Below, piece by piece: positions 12,890 through 23,756 of a DNA stretch of 64,000 bases. The stretch comes from Hepsetus odoe (taxonomy: Eukaryota > Chordata > Actinopteri > Characiformes > Hepsetidae). Position numbers and translations under genes: made by a program. Where the stretch lies: NCBI GenBank assembly GCA_017165825.1, contig CM029393.1, forward strand, positions 6,013,138 through 6,077,137, in the 5' to 3' direction. Numbering within the stretch: position 1 is the first letter of the stretch; every line of letters starts with the position of its first letter. The notes below the pieces were generated by a model that saw only the letters and a program-made list of their open reading frames with translations, searched no databases and was not told the DNA's origin.

Positions 12890-13572
12890 TTCAGGTTCCT
12901 GCAGTGGAAACATAATATACCACTTGGTGCTCCTGCGTGGCAAAGGTATGAGTTCAAGACAAGTAAAAATGAAAAACTAGAAAGTTTCATGGGAGCATAG
13001 AAGTTTAAGTCTGTTGTGATGATTAAGGGGCCATCTCACCCTCTTGGATAGAGCAGAGGGAAGATACTGGCTGTGGAGATGAAAGACAAACAGGGTCAAG
13101 AGTAGGGTCCTGGGGTCAAAGGTCAGGTAGCACTGCAGGGTTGGCTGCCTTTTGGAGTTGCTGGGGGAAGGAAGTGGTGCATCCCAGCATCCCTGCCCTG
13201 GGGCCAGGCAAACTGTTTGTCCAGCCCCAGTAGGAGGTCAGTTCAAGCCTAGCTACCCGCTCCAGCGCACCCTTATGGAGCCACTCAAGGACATGAGGCT
13301 CACTTTCGTTGCCTTTTTCCTGTAAGAGGGATTGGGTTAAGACTTGGGGCTGGGTTTAGGGGCTTTGGGTGACCAGAGGCTTTAGGGTCTGAGAGTGTAG
13401 GGGGTGGAGGGATGGGCAGTGCTTTGTAAAAGTAAAGCAAAAAGGAGTTTTGAACACTTGACAGATGGGTAAGAGTCATCTTAGTTGTATCAAATGTTAA
13501 AGATCCATTGAAGCTCTTCTGAATGAGATGCTAGCTGCTAGCAGTCTGACAGTTTTGCACACAGACAATATA

Positions 13573-13610
13573 GGGGGGGGGGGGGGGTAGCTGGCAAGGG
13601 GGGAAGGGGG
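13573..13610. repeat. G-tract cluster (possible G-quadruplex)
   Basis: Fifteen consecutive G, then G6 and G5 runs separated by short linkers, followed by a TG-rich stretch to about 13635. The run pattern meets the usual G-quadruplex rule on the + strand, which is also the pre-mRNA sense strand. Confidence 0.8.
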
Positions 13611-14776
13611 TGTGTATCTGTGTGCGTGTGTGTTTTGTCGAGTGTGTCTGCAGTGTCGTTGCCTCCGAATAGAGTGTGTCCTTGTGTGCATACCATGAAA
13701 GTGGAACTCTTAAAGGGCTGTTTAAAAAGGGACGCCCACTCTTTGTGGCCAGTGTTCGGTCCACCGTATTGAGAGGCCTTTGTCCCCCCCTTTCATCTAG
13801 TCTCACAATGGACTGGCCCGTTTGAAACACAACAGTCGATGAACTGCGCTGACAGTGTATTAAGTGCAGATGAATTGCCAGAGCGAGGCATAGATCAATG
13901 TCGTTCAACCTTTGGCGCACACGGGGCCCCGGCCTTGTCCCAGGGAAATAGAGCAGGTTGCCGTCTGTACTTGCCAAGCCTATTCACAACCTCTAATTAT
14001 ATTCATGTTTTGGTGAAGCAGAAGCCTTTTTACAATGTGTAAATTACCCCAGCTAAAAGAGCGTCTAGAGTCGCTTTGGCTTCTATGGGAGCTTATTTTG
14101 TACTTCAGTTACAATGCATTTAAGAAAAGAGGATTTGGTTGATGGTGAATACGGCTACAAATATACCTTGTGTATTTATTTTTTTCTTTTTTGGTCTATG
14201 AACACTCCCATCCCACTTTAAAAAGCGAACAAGAATCAAAGCTTGAGTGAGAGCACTTTAGCGCCATATTTCCTGGCTGTCTCCAATGGGTCTGTCAGTT
14301 TGATAAACAGTTGGGTTGTGTATTGGGGAAACGTGTGGCCTACCTCCAACCTCATAATTACTCTGCCTCTCTGATGGAAGCTTAAGGAGGCTTGTTTACA
14401 CAGATCACAGCCTCAGCCACTTAGGAAGAACAACAGGGGCCTCATCATGAGCTAAAGCGCAGTTTCCCACAGGGGCAGACTCTCAATCACACACTCATTT
14501 ACAGACTGTACAGCAAAGACACTGAAATAGATGCAGTGGGCTGTACAGCTTAAATGTCATTTACATGTAGGAACCATAATAACAGTTGCATGCACTTACT
14601 TTTAGAGGACACTATCACTGACATAAAGAGCTCTATGGGTAGTTTCCCTGGAAACTGTGATGCTGGTAGTGTACCCAGGCAACGTTTTCTCATTTACTCA
14701 TTTTTTAATTGGTCGAGCACTGTTTGTTATTATCTGTTTGTTTCTCAGTTGGTTCTAATTGTCTTTCTATTCATAG

Positions 14777-14942
14777 GTGTGGTTTAGCAACCGAAGAGCC
14801 AGGTGGCGTAAGCAGGCTGGAGCCAATCAGCTGGCAGCATTCAATCACCTGTTACCTGGAGGTTTTCCTCCTACTGGGATGCCAACCCTACCAACCTATC
14901 AGCTTCCAGAAACCACCTACCCTAGTACAACTCTCTCACAGG
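14777..14942 (+). CDS. pax7: pax7 exon 6: homeodomain residues 47-60 and tail start
   Basis: This 166-bp exon lies between acceptor TTCATAG (14770-14776) and donor GTGAGC at 14943. It starts with VWFSNRRARWRKQA, the recognition helix of the homeodomain. Ser at homeodomain position 50 (in WFSN) is the paired-class hallmark, and Asn51 is the invariant base-contacting residue. It continues GANQLAAFNHLLPGGFPPTG and then MPTLPTYQLPETTYPSTTLSQ-type sequence, matching PAX7 (LAAFNHLLPGG) rather than PAX3 (LMAFNHLIPGG). It begins in phase 0 after exon 5 and leaves one base (G) to be completed by exon 7. Reading past the donor gives a stop within a few codons. Only 101 bp separates it from the next exon. 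Confidence 0.96.
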
Positions 14943-15043
14943 GTGAGCAGTGATCAGCTACTGCACATTCATGATTAAGTGCATCCAAAATGTTCTAATT
15001 CCAAAATCGTCAATTTCTAATGCAATATACGTTTGTGTTTTAG
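14943..15043 (+). other. pax7: pax7 intron 6 (101 bp)
   Basis: A very short intron with GTGAGC donor and GTTTTAG acceptor. It contrasts with the 9-kb and 17.6-kb introns on either side. Its retention would end translation almost at once, because the frame after exon 6 reads GEQ and then stop. Confidence 0.93.
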
Positions 15044-15240
15044 ATGGCAGCAGTACATTGCATCGACCCCAGCCTCTCCCACCTTCTTCCATGCACCAAG
15101 GTGGGCTCTCGGCCGACAGCAGCTCTGCTTACGGCCTCTCGTCCAATCGCCACACCTTCTCCAGTTACTCAGACACCTTCATGAGCCCCTCAGCTTCAAG
15201 CAACCACATGAACCCCGTCAGCAATGGCCTCTCCCCACAG
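15044..15240 (+). CDS. pax7: pax7 exon 7: transactivation region, part 1
   Basis: A 197-bp exon. The first codon is completed by the G of exon 6, giving Asp. It encodes DGSSTLHRPQPLPPSSMHQG, then a Ser-rich stretch with SSAYG, HTFSSYSDTF and SNHMNPVSNGLSPQ. These are recognisable PAX3/7 C-terminal motifs. The HMNPVSNGLSPQ form is PAX7-like, whereas PAX3 has NPTIGNGLSPQ. The region is Pro/Ser/Thr-rich and belongs to the C-terminal transactivation domain. The alanine-rich run of mammalian PAX7 after MHQGGL is missing and replaced by a short SADSS. The donor is CAG|GTGGGT at 15241. The unspliced frame stays open to 15345, which would add a 34-residue tail if intron 7 were retained. Confidence 0.95.
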
Positions 15241-16494
15241 GTGGGTACAACAGTAGCAGTGTCAACCAGAACAGCAAATCTGGTCCATGAGTCCTCTGTC
15301 CATGTTTTTTTTACACACACCAAATCCATCTGTTCAGCTAAATAACAAACATTTTCTGAAATGAAGTAGGTGTAATAGAGTAGGAATTGTTCAGGCTAAT
15401 AGATTGTTCCAAGACCTCTGGCCTTGTGGGACCAGAAAAAGATTTTTAATGATTTATTAATTTATACTATTATGACATAAAATCTCTTGTTAAACATGCC
15501 AGAGCTTCCAATCACTGTAGTCCCAGCAAATGGTCAGAAAGCTAACAAGAATGATTGCCACAGACTTCTTTGAATAGAACAATTGAACAATCCTTTATGT
15601 GGCACAAAGCCTGTAGGAAGTCCAGGTCAGGTGGTCTGCCAAACATCCTAGAGATACTGATACTGTTTTAGAAAAGCTTAAAGCAATGAAACAGAAGCTT
15701 GAAAACAAGAAAAATAGAGTGTCCAGATTTTTCACTTGGGCTTATTTACCCCTTACTTTCTTCAGCGTTTGTGCAGACAATCCTAGAGTAGATCTTTGTT
15801 GTTTTATGGAGATGACATGCTTCATTGTCAGTTTCAATGGGAATACATGCTCCTGAACACATCAGCATTGAGGTGCATTGTACATGCACGCTTTTTGCCA
15901 TTTCTTTGTCATCCTCCCTTCTCCATAAAGGGACTTAGCAGAGAATTACTGAATGCGATTTGATGCTTTGGTGTCCTAATTGCCATTTGAGTCAATAGGC
16001 AGCATTAGATTAGCCTTTGACTGTGAGTTTCTTGTGCGCCGTCCGCTTTGCTGCCCTCTTTGCTTTGCCTTGTGTGTGTGCCTGTACTGTAGACAAGTGG
16101 ATTTGTTTGTTGCTGCGTGTGTGTCATCCGTTCCTTTGGATGTGTGTGGGTGAATGTGTATTGCCGAATGTGGCGGTTTTGGATGTTTGTTCTTCTGCAT
16201 CTCATCCTCTTTGGCCCCCCCTTATTAACGAGCACTGAGGAAAGCTTCTCTAAAATAGTGGGCGATGAAAAATGATGTGTATTGATGCAAATCGCATGTG
16301 AAGAGTGAATTATACACAATTACCCATCAATACTGGGCAGTCTTGCCGACCCTCACCAACAAGATGTGGCTAACAAGCAGAAAATAAGATTGAAATGGTG
16401 TGTAAAGAGTTGAAAATGAATTTCAATGCCGCATTTGTCCACAATTACCCCCTCGTTCACACATGTTTTATTGGGAGTTTTTCTCCTCCTTGCT

Positions 16495-16545
16495 CCCTCT
16501 TTCTCTCTCACTTTCTCTCTCTCTTTCTCTCTCTCTTTCTTTGCT
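16495..16545. repeat. TC-rich imperfect microsatellite
   Basis: CTCT and CTTT units, an imperfect pyrimidine tract. Confidence 0.9.
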
Positions 16546-19288
16546 CTTTTTTCCTGTTCTCAAAGCAGACTGGGAAACATTCTCAGTATTACCCCTTTTT
16601 TTCACCCCCCGAGAAGAAAGAATTAAGGATTTGATGACAAAAAAGAGCTTTTCCTCTCATTGCTCTAGCGTCAGAGGGATAACATGGGCTCCTTGCAGTG
16701 TGTGTGATTGTTAATCATGGCACAGAGGTTTTAAGCACTAATGCTCTCCTGCCCAACCTGTGTAAATGCCACAGAACACAGAGACACCCCACATTAATGT
16801 TAGAGCGTTTAATACCAGCAGCAGAAGCGGCTTCTCATCACCTTTTCTCCGGCACGTAGAAATTCGATAATAAATGTAATAATACTAAACCGTTTTCCGG
16901 CTAACACTGTGGATTAGGATGGGAGCCTTTGGGCTGAAGGAGAAAATGGAAATTAATTTTCGATATTCTTCTGCTTTTTTATGGCAAGACCACTTTTTTT
17001 GTTATTATTCTTGGGGAGGAAAAATGTTTTAAGACAACAGTCCCTGTTCTCTGACTTTTAAATGCTGTTGGTCCACATCAAAGAGGAAAAAATCAATTAG
17101 CCATTTAAGCAAGGCTCAAATCACTATATTACATTGTGAGGCTTAATGATATTGGTATACTGTAGTTTGTTTAATTACATCCAACACCCTAATGGTTTCA
17201 AAGCCTACAACCAAATGAAAGAGCGATGCAGAGGAGTGTGTGTCGGAATGAGTTTGCGCCCTTGTGTGCATTCCTATACATCAAGCTGAGACCGCTGAGG
17301 AATGGGGATGAGGGGTGAGGGGAGCTCTCTCTCTTAGCCATGTGGAAGAGCCATCATGCTCTCATTGGGCCGGAGATATATGTCCGTCCTGACAGCGGAG
17401 GCAGAGTTCAGGCTCAGCTCAAACCCCTCTGAGCTGTCCCCGCCAGCGCTTTCACACGAAACGTCCAGCCTCCCTACCGCACGCAAGACCCATGAGCATC
17501 TGCTGCAGTCACTTACCCAGGCCCATGTCCTAACCCTTCTTTCCAGGGCACAGCAAAACCCAGTCTGGGAAGTAACTTAAAGGAATAGTTCAGAAAATCT
17601 CATTTACACAACTGACCCCTAACTGCAGATGTTACCAACCAACCAAGACAGAAGCAAGCCAGTGCAATTGTCCTTCATATAGCTAATTTTATACCTTTGG
17701 CACATTTTAGAGCCTGTTTTAATTTTTATGCTCTGATTACATTTTGGCACCCTGCACTTTTTATTTTTATTTGATATTTGTATTTGAGTAAAGAGGTGAA
17801 TCACTGCTGAGCATACCTGAGCTGAGAGGTGTGTGAAGTTGACTGATGGACTATAAGTGCTCTTTAGCTACTTTAATCTCAGCTTTAGTGGGTAGGTCAC
17901 CAGGCCTGTTTTGGCTGGGGAAGAATAAGGAGATAACTTGTGTTCATTAGATTTTTGGCATCTGAAGAGATGCTTGACATTCCATCAATGCTTTCCAATT
18001 AGGGCAATTTAAAGTGGAAAGGAAAGCCCTGTGCATCAGCCCTTTGATTGGCCGCTACACCCTCTACCTCCATGTCTACGGATATAGTTCCTCTCCACTT
18101 GACTGCCCTGGAAAAAAAAAAAATCCAATTCAAAAAAGACGTTGTGCATCTCCACTCTTGGAGATGAAAAATAACTCTGCTATATTGAACCTCTTCAGAC
18201 AACATCTGTTCAGTGAGATAGGCCCCCTGTGCGCTTGTGCTCGCAAGCCATTTCTGCTCTTGATGGGCTGGTGGTGGCTGGGAAAGATTGACCGAAATTT
18301 CATGAGTCCTGGGCAAATGGGTTGTGGGGGCTCGGTGGCCGACAGTAATGGATCCCTGTTGATTCCGGGACAGCTGTCCACCTTCCAGTCCTGTAACCCA
18401 TCCAGCACATTTTTCTCATTAGAGGTCAGCGTAAAAGCCATCGGCGGCTCTCGACCTGGTGCTTGTTGTTGTCGCTGCTTGTTAGAAAGTTTCTGTGTCC
18501 GAATGAGATCCATTAAGCTGTGCTTGGCTGGGCTAGAGGCATGGACCCATTTCTTTCATTCTTTTCCTTTTTTCACCCCCGGCCCCTTTTCATTTTGTAG
18601 CACAGCAGGTGTTGAGTGGGGGAACAGAAAGGACCACTGACCCACTGGTGAAAGTATGGGTCAGAAAAAGCAACAAGGAAAGCATTCTTTATTCCTTCCT
18701 CACCCTCCTTCCTTACAACAGAGGGCATTTCTCCTAGGTAGCAATTTTAGGGTAGGGGGGGGGTTTTCATCAGCAGGATCTCTGGGTGTGTTTGTTTCAC
18801 AAAGTCAGCAGCGCTCTATCAGATATCCATACTGATGGAGCTGATGCAGCTCCATAGGCCTGGGTAACTAAGCAGAAAATCTGTAATTGATGTTATCTTG
18901 AGAAGATATGCACAAGTTTACTGCAGCTGGGCCTGGGCCAGCGGGGGAAGCCATGCCAGAGAGAGGTCTGCTCCTGTCCTCAGCAGAGCCGGAGATGGAG
19001 CAGGTAATAGAAGACCCATCTCACCATTAAGTCTCTTTAAATGGGTTTTTAAACTCCGCTCTTGGGAACTGTGTTCCTTGGCAAGTGTGTCAGAATGGAT
19101 TGCTCTGTACTGGATGACAGGGACCCCTGCTGGGAGAGAGGGAGAAACAACCGAGTGGAGGGTCCCAATGGCACTTAGGTGTATTTAGCTCTTTCTGAGT
19201 GAGGACATACATGCTTTTGCATTGGCCATTAGTGCTGAAGTGAGAAAGTGGGGGTGGGGGGGTAGTGAACTGGAGAAATCCATTGAGA

Positions 19289-19306
19289 CAGATAGATAGA
19301 TAGATT

Positions 19307-19352
<46 letters not shown>
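19289..19352. repeat. (GATA)n-(GA)n compound microsatellite
   Basis: A short GATA tetranucleotide run is followed by a pure GA run of about 18 units. Confidence 0.95.
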
Positions 19353-19355
<3 letters not shown>

Positions 19356-19584
19356 TGGCTGGAGAGACACAGCACAGGGTGCAATAGGCTGAGTGACATT
19401 TCAAAATTAAATGATTGAGAAAAAAAAAAAAAGAAAATATCCAGAATGGGTGGAAGTTTGTGCTGAGTGGCACGGCGAACTAAGGATGAACAAATGAACG
19501 TATGAATGAATTAATAAACGGATAAACCGAATCAGTAAGTAACTAAATAAATTCATGAAATAGTGAATAAATACACTCATGATT

Positions 19585-19649
19585 AAGTGAATGAATGAAT
19601 GAATGAACAGGAAAGGGTGGAGGGATGGATGGATGGATGGATGGATGGA
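19585..19649. repeat. (GAAT)n then (GGAT)n tetranucleotide repeats
   Basis: Five or so GAAT units and, 14 bp on, about seven GGAT units. Decayed AATG-like sequence extends upstream to about 19490. Confidence 0.93.
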
Positions 19650-19674
19650 AGAATGGGCTGGTGAAGTGAGGGGG

Positions 19675-20175
19675 CTGCTTGTTCGAGCCCTGCTTCGCGA
19701 GGATGAGAGGGGGCTTCACCCCGCGTGCGCGCACTCCTTCCCTTTGATCCGTGTCCCCGGGCACGCGCATTGGTGCCCGCGCGCCGCCGCCAGCCTCTCC
19801 TCACCCACTGTCTGACAGAGATAAGACACGAGAGACTCCAGCACTGCACCCATCCCCTCTCTCCCTCCATTCCTACTTCTTTAAAGGAAGGAAAAAAAAA
19901 CCTTACAGAGGCTCGTGCTGCTGTTGCCAAAAATAAGAAACCTAACAAACAATTTCCGGCACTCGAGCTCTCCGCCGTCTCCCTCGACGACTTTTCGACG
20001 CGACTTTATTCTCCTGAATATCAATGAGTGCGTGTAATACCCCCTCTTTATTATTATTATTATTATTATCATTATTATTATAAACTCCTGCTTTAAGCTG
20101 AACACTGGGCACCGTGTCAGCTGGCACGCGCTCCTGACCGCGAATCAAAGCGGATGAGCGCGCGCAGCACATTTC
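19675..20175. promoter_or_regulatory. CpG-rich block inside intron 7 (candidate CpG island)
   Basis: CpG dinucleotides are dense in three patches: about 19680-19800 (CGCG and GCGCGCCGCCGCC strings), 19955-20010 and 20110-20170. The flanking intron is CpG-poor. An inverted CCAAT box (ATTGG) sits at about 19770. No TATA box or splice-ready first exon is evident. In vertebrates such blocks usually mark unmethylated promoters or regulatory elements. Transcription on + from here would include only exons 8-9 of pax7, and transcription on - would be antisense to exons 5-7. The density is directly visible. The promoter role is inference, and an enhancer or a GC-rich accident are alternatives. Confidence 0.45.
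20048..20081. repeat. (TTA)n microsatellite
   Basis: About eleven TTA units with one C interruption. Confidence 0.95.
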
Positions 20176-20399
20176 TGAACGCCCCTGTACCCACAGAAGG
20201 GGGGCACATACTTAATAATTAGACGCCCTATTAAAGCAGATACTGTTTATATTTGGCTGCAGTAGAAACGCCCGATTAAGAGGCTTTTTTTGGTGGTGGT
20301 GGGGGGGGGGGGTGTTCTGGGGCATTAGTGGAGAGCTGGGTCGGGTCTGTTTCATCCGACACTGCAGTTCGGCTTAAAATGTGCCATTAAAACCTCAGC

Positions 20400-20455
20400 G
20401 GACACTGGGACACTGGGACACGGGGACACGGGGACACTGGGACACTGGGAGACTG
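20400..20455. repeat. 8-bp minisatellite (CACTGGGA type)
   Basis: Six octamers run in tandem in the order CACTGGGA twice, CACGGGGA twice, CACTGGGA twice, followed by a degenerate unit. The variant order is symmetric about the centre. Confidence 0.93.
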
Positions 20456-20910
20456 AGAGGGGTTTGGAAAAGTGGCTCCGATCAGAACTGAAATGGAATT
20501 CTTTCAGTAAACAGCATCACATCGATTTAAAGCCACACCACGTCCAGGGCTCTTCCATCCGCCAAGAGAAACCATTTAAGAAATATTTCTTCATTTACTT
20601 TTAGTGTGTAGGTTATATAGTAGTATATGTAGCATAGTAACATATAGTGTATATATAGTTGATTATTTTTGTAATAGAGTATTTATCTCGCCTTTTAAAT
20701 GTATTATCTGTTTATTTATTAATAATTAACAATTCTTTTTTTATTCATGTTGTCCACTTAATGATTTACTCACATATGTATCTATTTCTCAGTGTGCTGT
20801 TTTATCAGCTATCTGTTTATCTGTTTGTTTATTTTCCTGTTTATATTTCTTTATCTGTTTTTATTTATTGATCTATTTATTTATACCATCACCAACTTTT
20901 CCCTTTTCCT

Positions 20911-20982
20911 CGCTCTCTCTCTCTCTCTCTCTATCTCTCCATCTCTCTCTCTCTCTATCTCTCCATCTCTCTCTCTCTCTAT

Positions 20983-21025
<43 letters not shown>

Positions 21026-21380
21026 TTTCACTCTCCATCTTTCTCTCTCTCACTCTCCATCTTTCTCTCTCTCTCTCTCACTCCATCTTTCTCTTTCTCT
21101 CTCTCTTTCACTCTCCATCTTTCTCTCTCTCTCTCACTCCATCTTTCTCTCTCTTTCTCTCTCTCTTTCTCTCTCTCCATCTTTCTTTCTCTCTCTCTCT
21201 CACCCTCCATCTTTCTCTCTCTCTCTCCATCTTTCTTTCTTTCTCTCTCTCTCTCCATCTCTCTCTCTCTTCTTTCTCTCCATCTCTCTCTCTATCTCCA
21301 TCTCTCTCACTCTCTCTCTCTTTCACTCTCCATCTTTCTCTCTCTCACTCTCCATCTTTCTCTCTCTCTCTCTCACTTCA

Positions 21381-21419
<39 letters not shown>

Positions 21420-21680
21420 ATCTTTCTCTCTCTCCATCTTTCTCTCTCTCTCTCTTTCTCTCTCTCCATCTTTCTCTCTCTCTCACTCTCCATCTTTCTC
21501 TCTCTCCATCTTTCTTTCTCTCTCTCCATCTTTCTTTCTTTCTCTCTCTCTCCATCTCTCTCTCTTCTCTCTCTCCTCTCTCTCTCTCTCACACACACTC
21601 TCTCCATCTTTCTGTCTCTCTCTCCATCTCTCTCTCTGTCTCTCTCTCTCTCCATCTCTCTCTCTGTCTCTCTCTCTCTC
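20911..21680. repeat. ~770-bp polypyrimidine array (CT-rich satellite)
   Basis: The + strand is almost entirely C and T, built of CTCT units punctuated by CCATCTTTCT, CACTCTCCAT and TATCTCTCCAT. Early in the array a unit of about 26 bp with TATCTCTCCATC repeats three times, and later a CTCCATCTTTCTCT unit recurs at variable spacing. The only interrupting purines are the A residues of CCATC, CAC and TATC, plus a few G near the end. Open frames of more than 250 codons across it are low-complexity artefacts. In the pax7 pre-mRNA it would be a very long CU-rich tract. It is followed directly by an AT repeat. Confidence 0.97.
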
Positions 21681-21755
21681 ATATATATATAAACATATAT
21701 AATATATATATATACTATATATATATATACTAAGCATATATCTATATATCACTGC

Positions 21756-21786
<31 letters not shown>
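21681..21786. repeat. (AT)n-rich repeat
   Basis: Interrupted ATATAT tract abutting the polypyrimidine array. It can self-pair. Confidence 0.95.
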
Positions 21787-22292
21787 GGATGAGGCCTGGG
21801 ACTGGACACAAAATGCTATTCCGATACCAGGGCTGTTTGTGTGAGGCTGGAGAGATATTTTCCTCATGGTAGACGTGCATCCACGATAGGCAGCAAATGT
21901 AAGGGAATCGATTTACCATTATCTTGCAGAAGAGCTGACCAATATAAATTTCAGCAAATCCTAGAAATGACGGAGGATTTAAAAGAGTGTCCCTTTCAAG
22001 TAGATGCCACCTGTAAGAACAGAGGTAGGGAGAGAGTGTACACACAGGTTCTGTGGTCAAACTGAACATTTGGGCGGGGGACTTCCCAGTTCATTCTCCT
22101 CTGTGTTGGTTGGAATCAGAAGGATTCTGTGCTTCTGTATCAGATACTATGTGTATCACACAGGCGCACAGAATGTGTTGTTCCTGCAGTGAAGAAGGAA
22201 GGAAGAGATCTGGTTCAAGATCTGGAGACTAAAAGTGCTTAAGCACTCGCACTGATTAAATTGCACAATGTATATTTTCGTATGGATGTGTA

Positions 22293-22294
<2 letters not shown>

Positions 22295-22325
<31 letters not shown>
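22295..22325. repeat. (TG)n microsatellite
   Basis: About 15 TG units. Confidence 0.95.
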
Positions 22326-22327
<2 letters not shown>

Positions 22328-22698
22328 TTGCAGGAAATGCTCATTTCTAGAGTAGCCTTCACTTCTTTCACACAGCTGCAACTGAATTGGTGGTGCGAAT
22401 CTGTGTGCGTTTAGTCCATCTATCACCTTACCGGAAGCCCTGTGTCCATTTTGTGGCAAAAGCAGGTGATGTCTGGACACAGGTGGAGTCTAGAGGCCAT
22501 CGTACTCTCAGAACAGCAGGTCACGAGATCATGAGGTGCGGAGTCACAGTATTGCCAGGGAGAGGTGACCGGGTGGAACCTGCTGAGCCCCACGGCCCGC
22601 CACACAGCCAGCGTCCTCTCCAGTATTAGCCTGTTAGTTCCACATGCCACTCTGACAGGTGCGTGGACGTGATTAATACTGCAAAGGGGGCTCCCTTG

Positions 22699-22772
22699 CT
22701 CTCTCTGTTTCTCTCTCTCTCTCTCTCTCCCTCCTCTCACTCACTCACTCACTTTCTCACTCACTCACACAC
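22699..22772. repeat. (CT)n and (ACTC)n compound microsatellite
   Basis: A CT run is followed by ACTC tetramers, then a short CA run. Confidence 0.93.
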
Positions 22773-23689
22773 ACACTTGCTTTCTCTCACACACCGGCAC
22801 CCTGCTGTTAAAAGCCCACGGGCCTCCACTTTCCCCTTTGACACTCCTACAGTCCTCCGCCATTCTTGTGGAGCTGCACAGCCAAAGACTGAATTCTAGC
22901 TGTCTGTGATACCTAATATTGCTCAATGCTTCTTTTGAAAAAGTCCTTATTCTCAAGATCAGGCCCTTTCACTGAAGTGTCTTTCAATGCTGAGAGGAAT
23001 GTGACAACTGTGAGCAATTCTTTTCTGTGAGAGACTGAAAATAAATGTACATACAATATAGTGCAAATGAATATATAATGTCACAAAAATGAACATACAT
23101 TAGGCTAAATTAACAGATGGTGCTGAAGTGTACGGAAAAAATGAAACACAATGGTGCAGAGAGCTGCAGTGCTGTAAGAACTGGCAATGGAGTGGTTAAG
23201 ATTAGTAATGGGCGTGATCCAGCATATTATTAAGGAATGGCTACAACAGACTCTAGTGCTGTACGGTGCATTAAAGCTGTGGGATTCCCAAGCCGTTTTA
23301 TGAAACACTAATGTACAGTGAGACCCTTTGGTAGTTATGTAGTTATTATCATGTATTTTTTGTAGCCAGGTCACACAGATATGGATCACTATAGGTCACT
23401 ACATTTCTCTTTCTCTCTCCTGGTGTGCAATGTGTGTAAGTGTGTGTGTGTTGGGGTCCCAGCCCAGCTGCCTCATGGAAGCAGCCTCACTGCTCTCACC
23501 TCAGCTGGGAAAGCTATTCACTATTTAGTTACATGTAATTATCGCTATGAGGTGCAGATATTAACACTGTCAAGAACAATTTGACCTGACATTTTTCACT
23601 GGGACGCTCCCCTGCTGCTTTTAGCAGACTCCCCTCCCGGCTCCAGCAGCTCCTGTGCTATTCTCTCTCTCTCCTCTCTCTCCTTTTTT

Positions 23690-23691
<2 letters not shown>

Positions 23692-23751
<60 letters not shown>

Positions 23752-23756
23752 TGTGT
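23692..23756. repeat. (CT)n-(GT)n compound microsatellite
   Basis: About 21 CT units switch directly to about 11 GT units. Confidence 0.96.

Larger units (their letters stand above)
5831..14776 (+). other. pax7: pax7 intron 5 (8,946 bp)
   Basis: This intron splits the homeodomain between residues 46 and 47. Its borders are GTTAGC and TTCATAG. I see no further exon. It contains a TC/GA repeat pair at 9415-9574, a minus-strand SINE at 12697-12889 and a G-tract at 13573-13610. About 13690-14040 is repeat-free, CpG-containing mixed sequence with TAATTAT and AATTGCC motifs and is a candidate conserved element. The rest (for example 5850-9400 and 9600-12690) shows nothing I can name beyond AT-rich single-copy sequence and short A or T runs. 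Confidence 0.85.

Noticed and set aside
20792..21733. 313-codon and 274-codon plus-strand frames and several minus-strand frames
   Set aside because: They are produced by the CT-rich array: Ser/Leu polymers on one strand and Arg/Glu on the other. No start context, splice structure or family motif.
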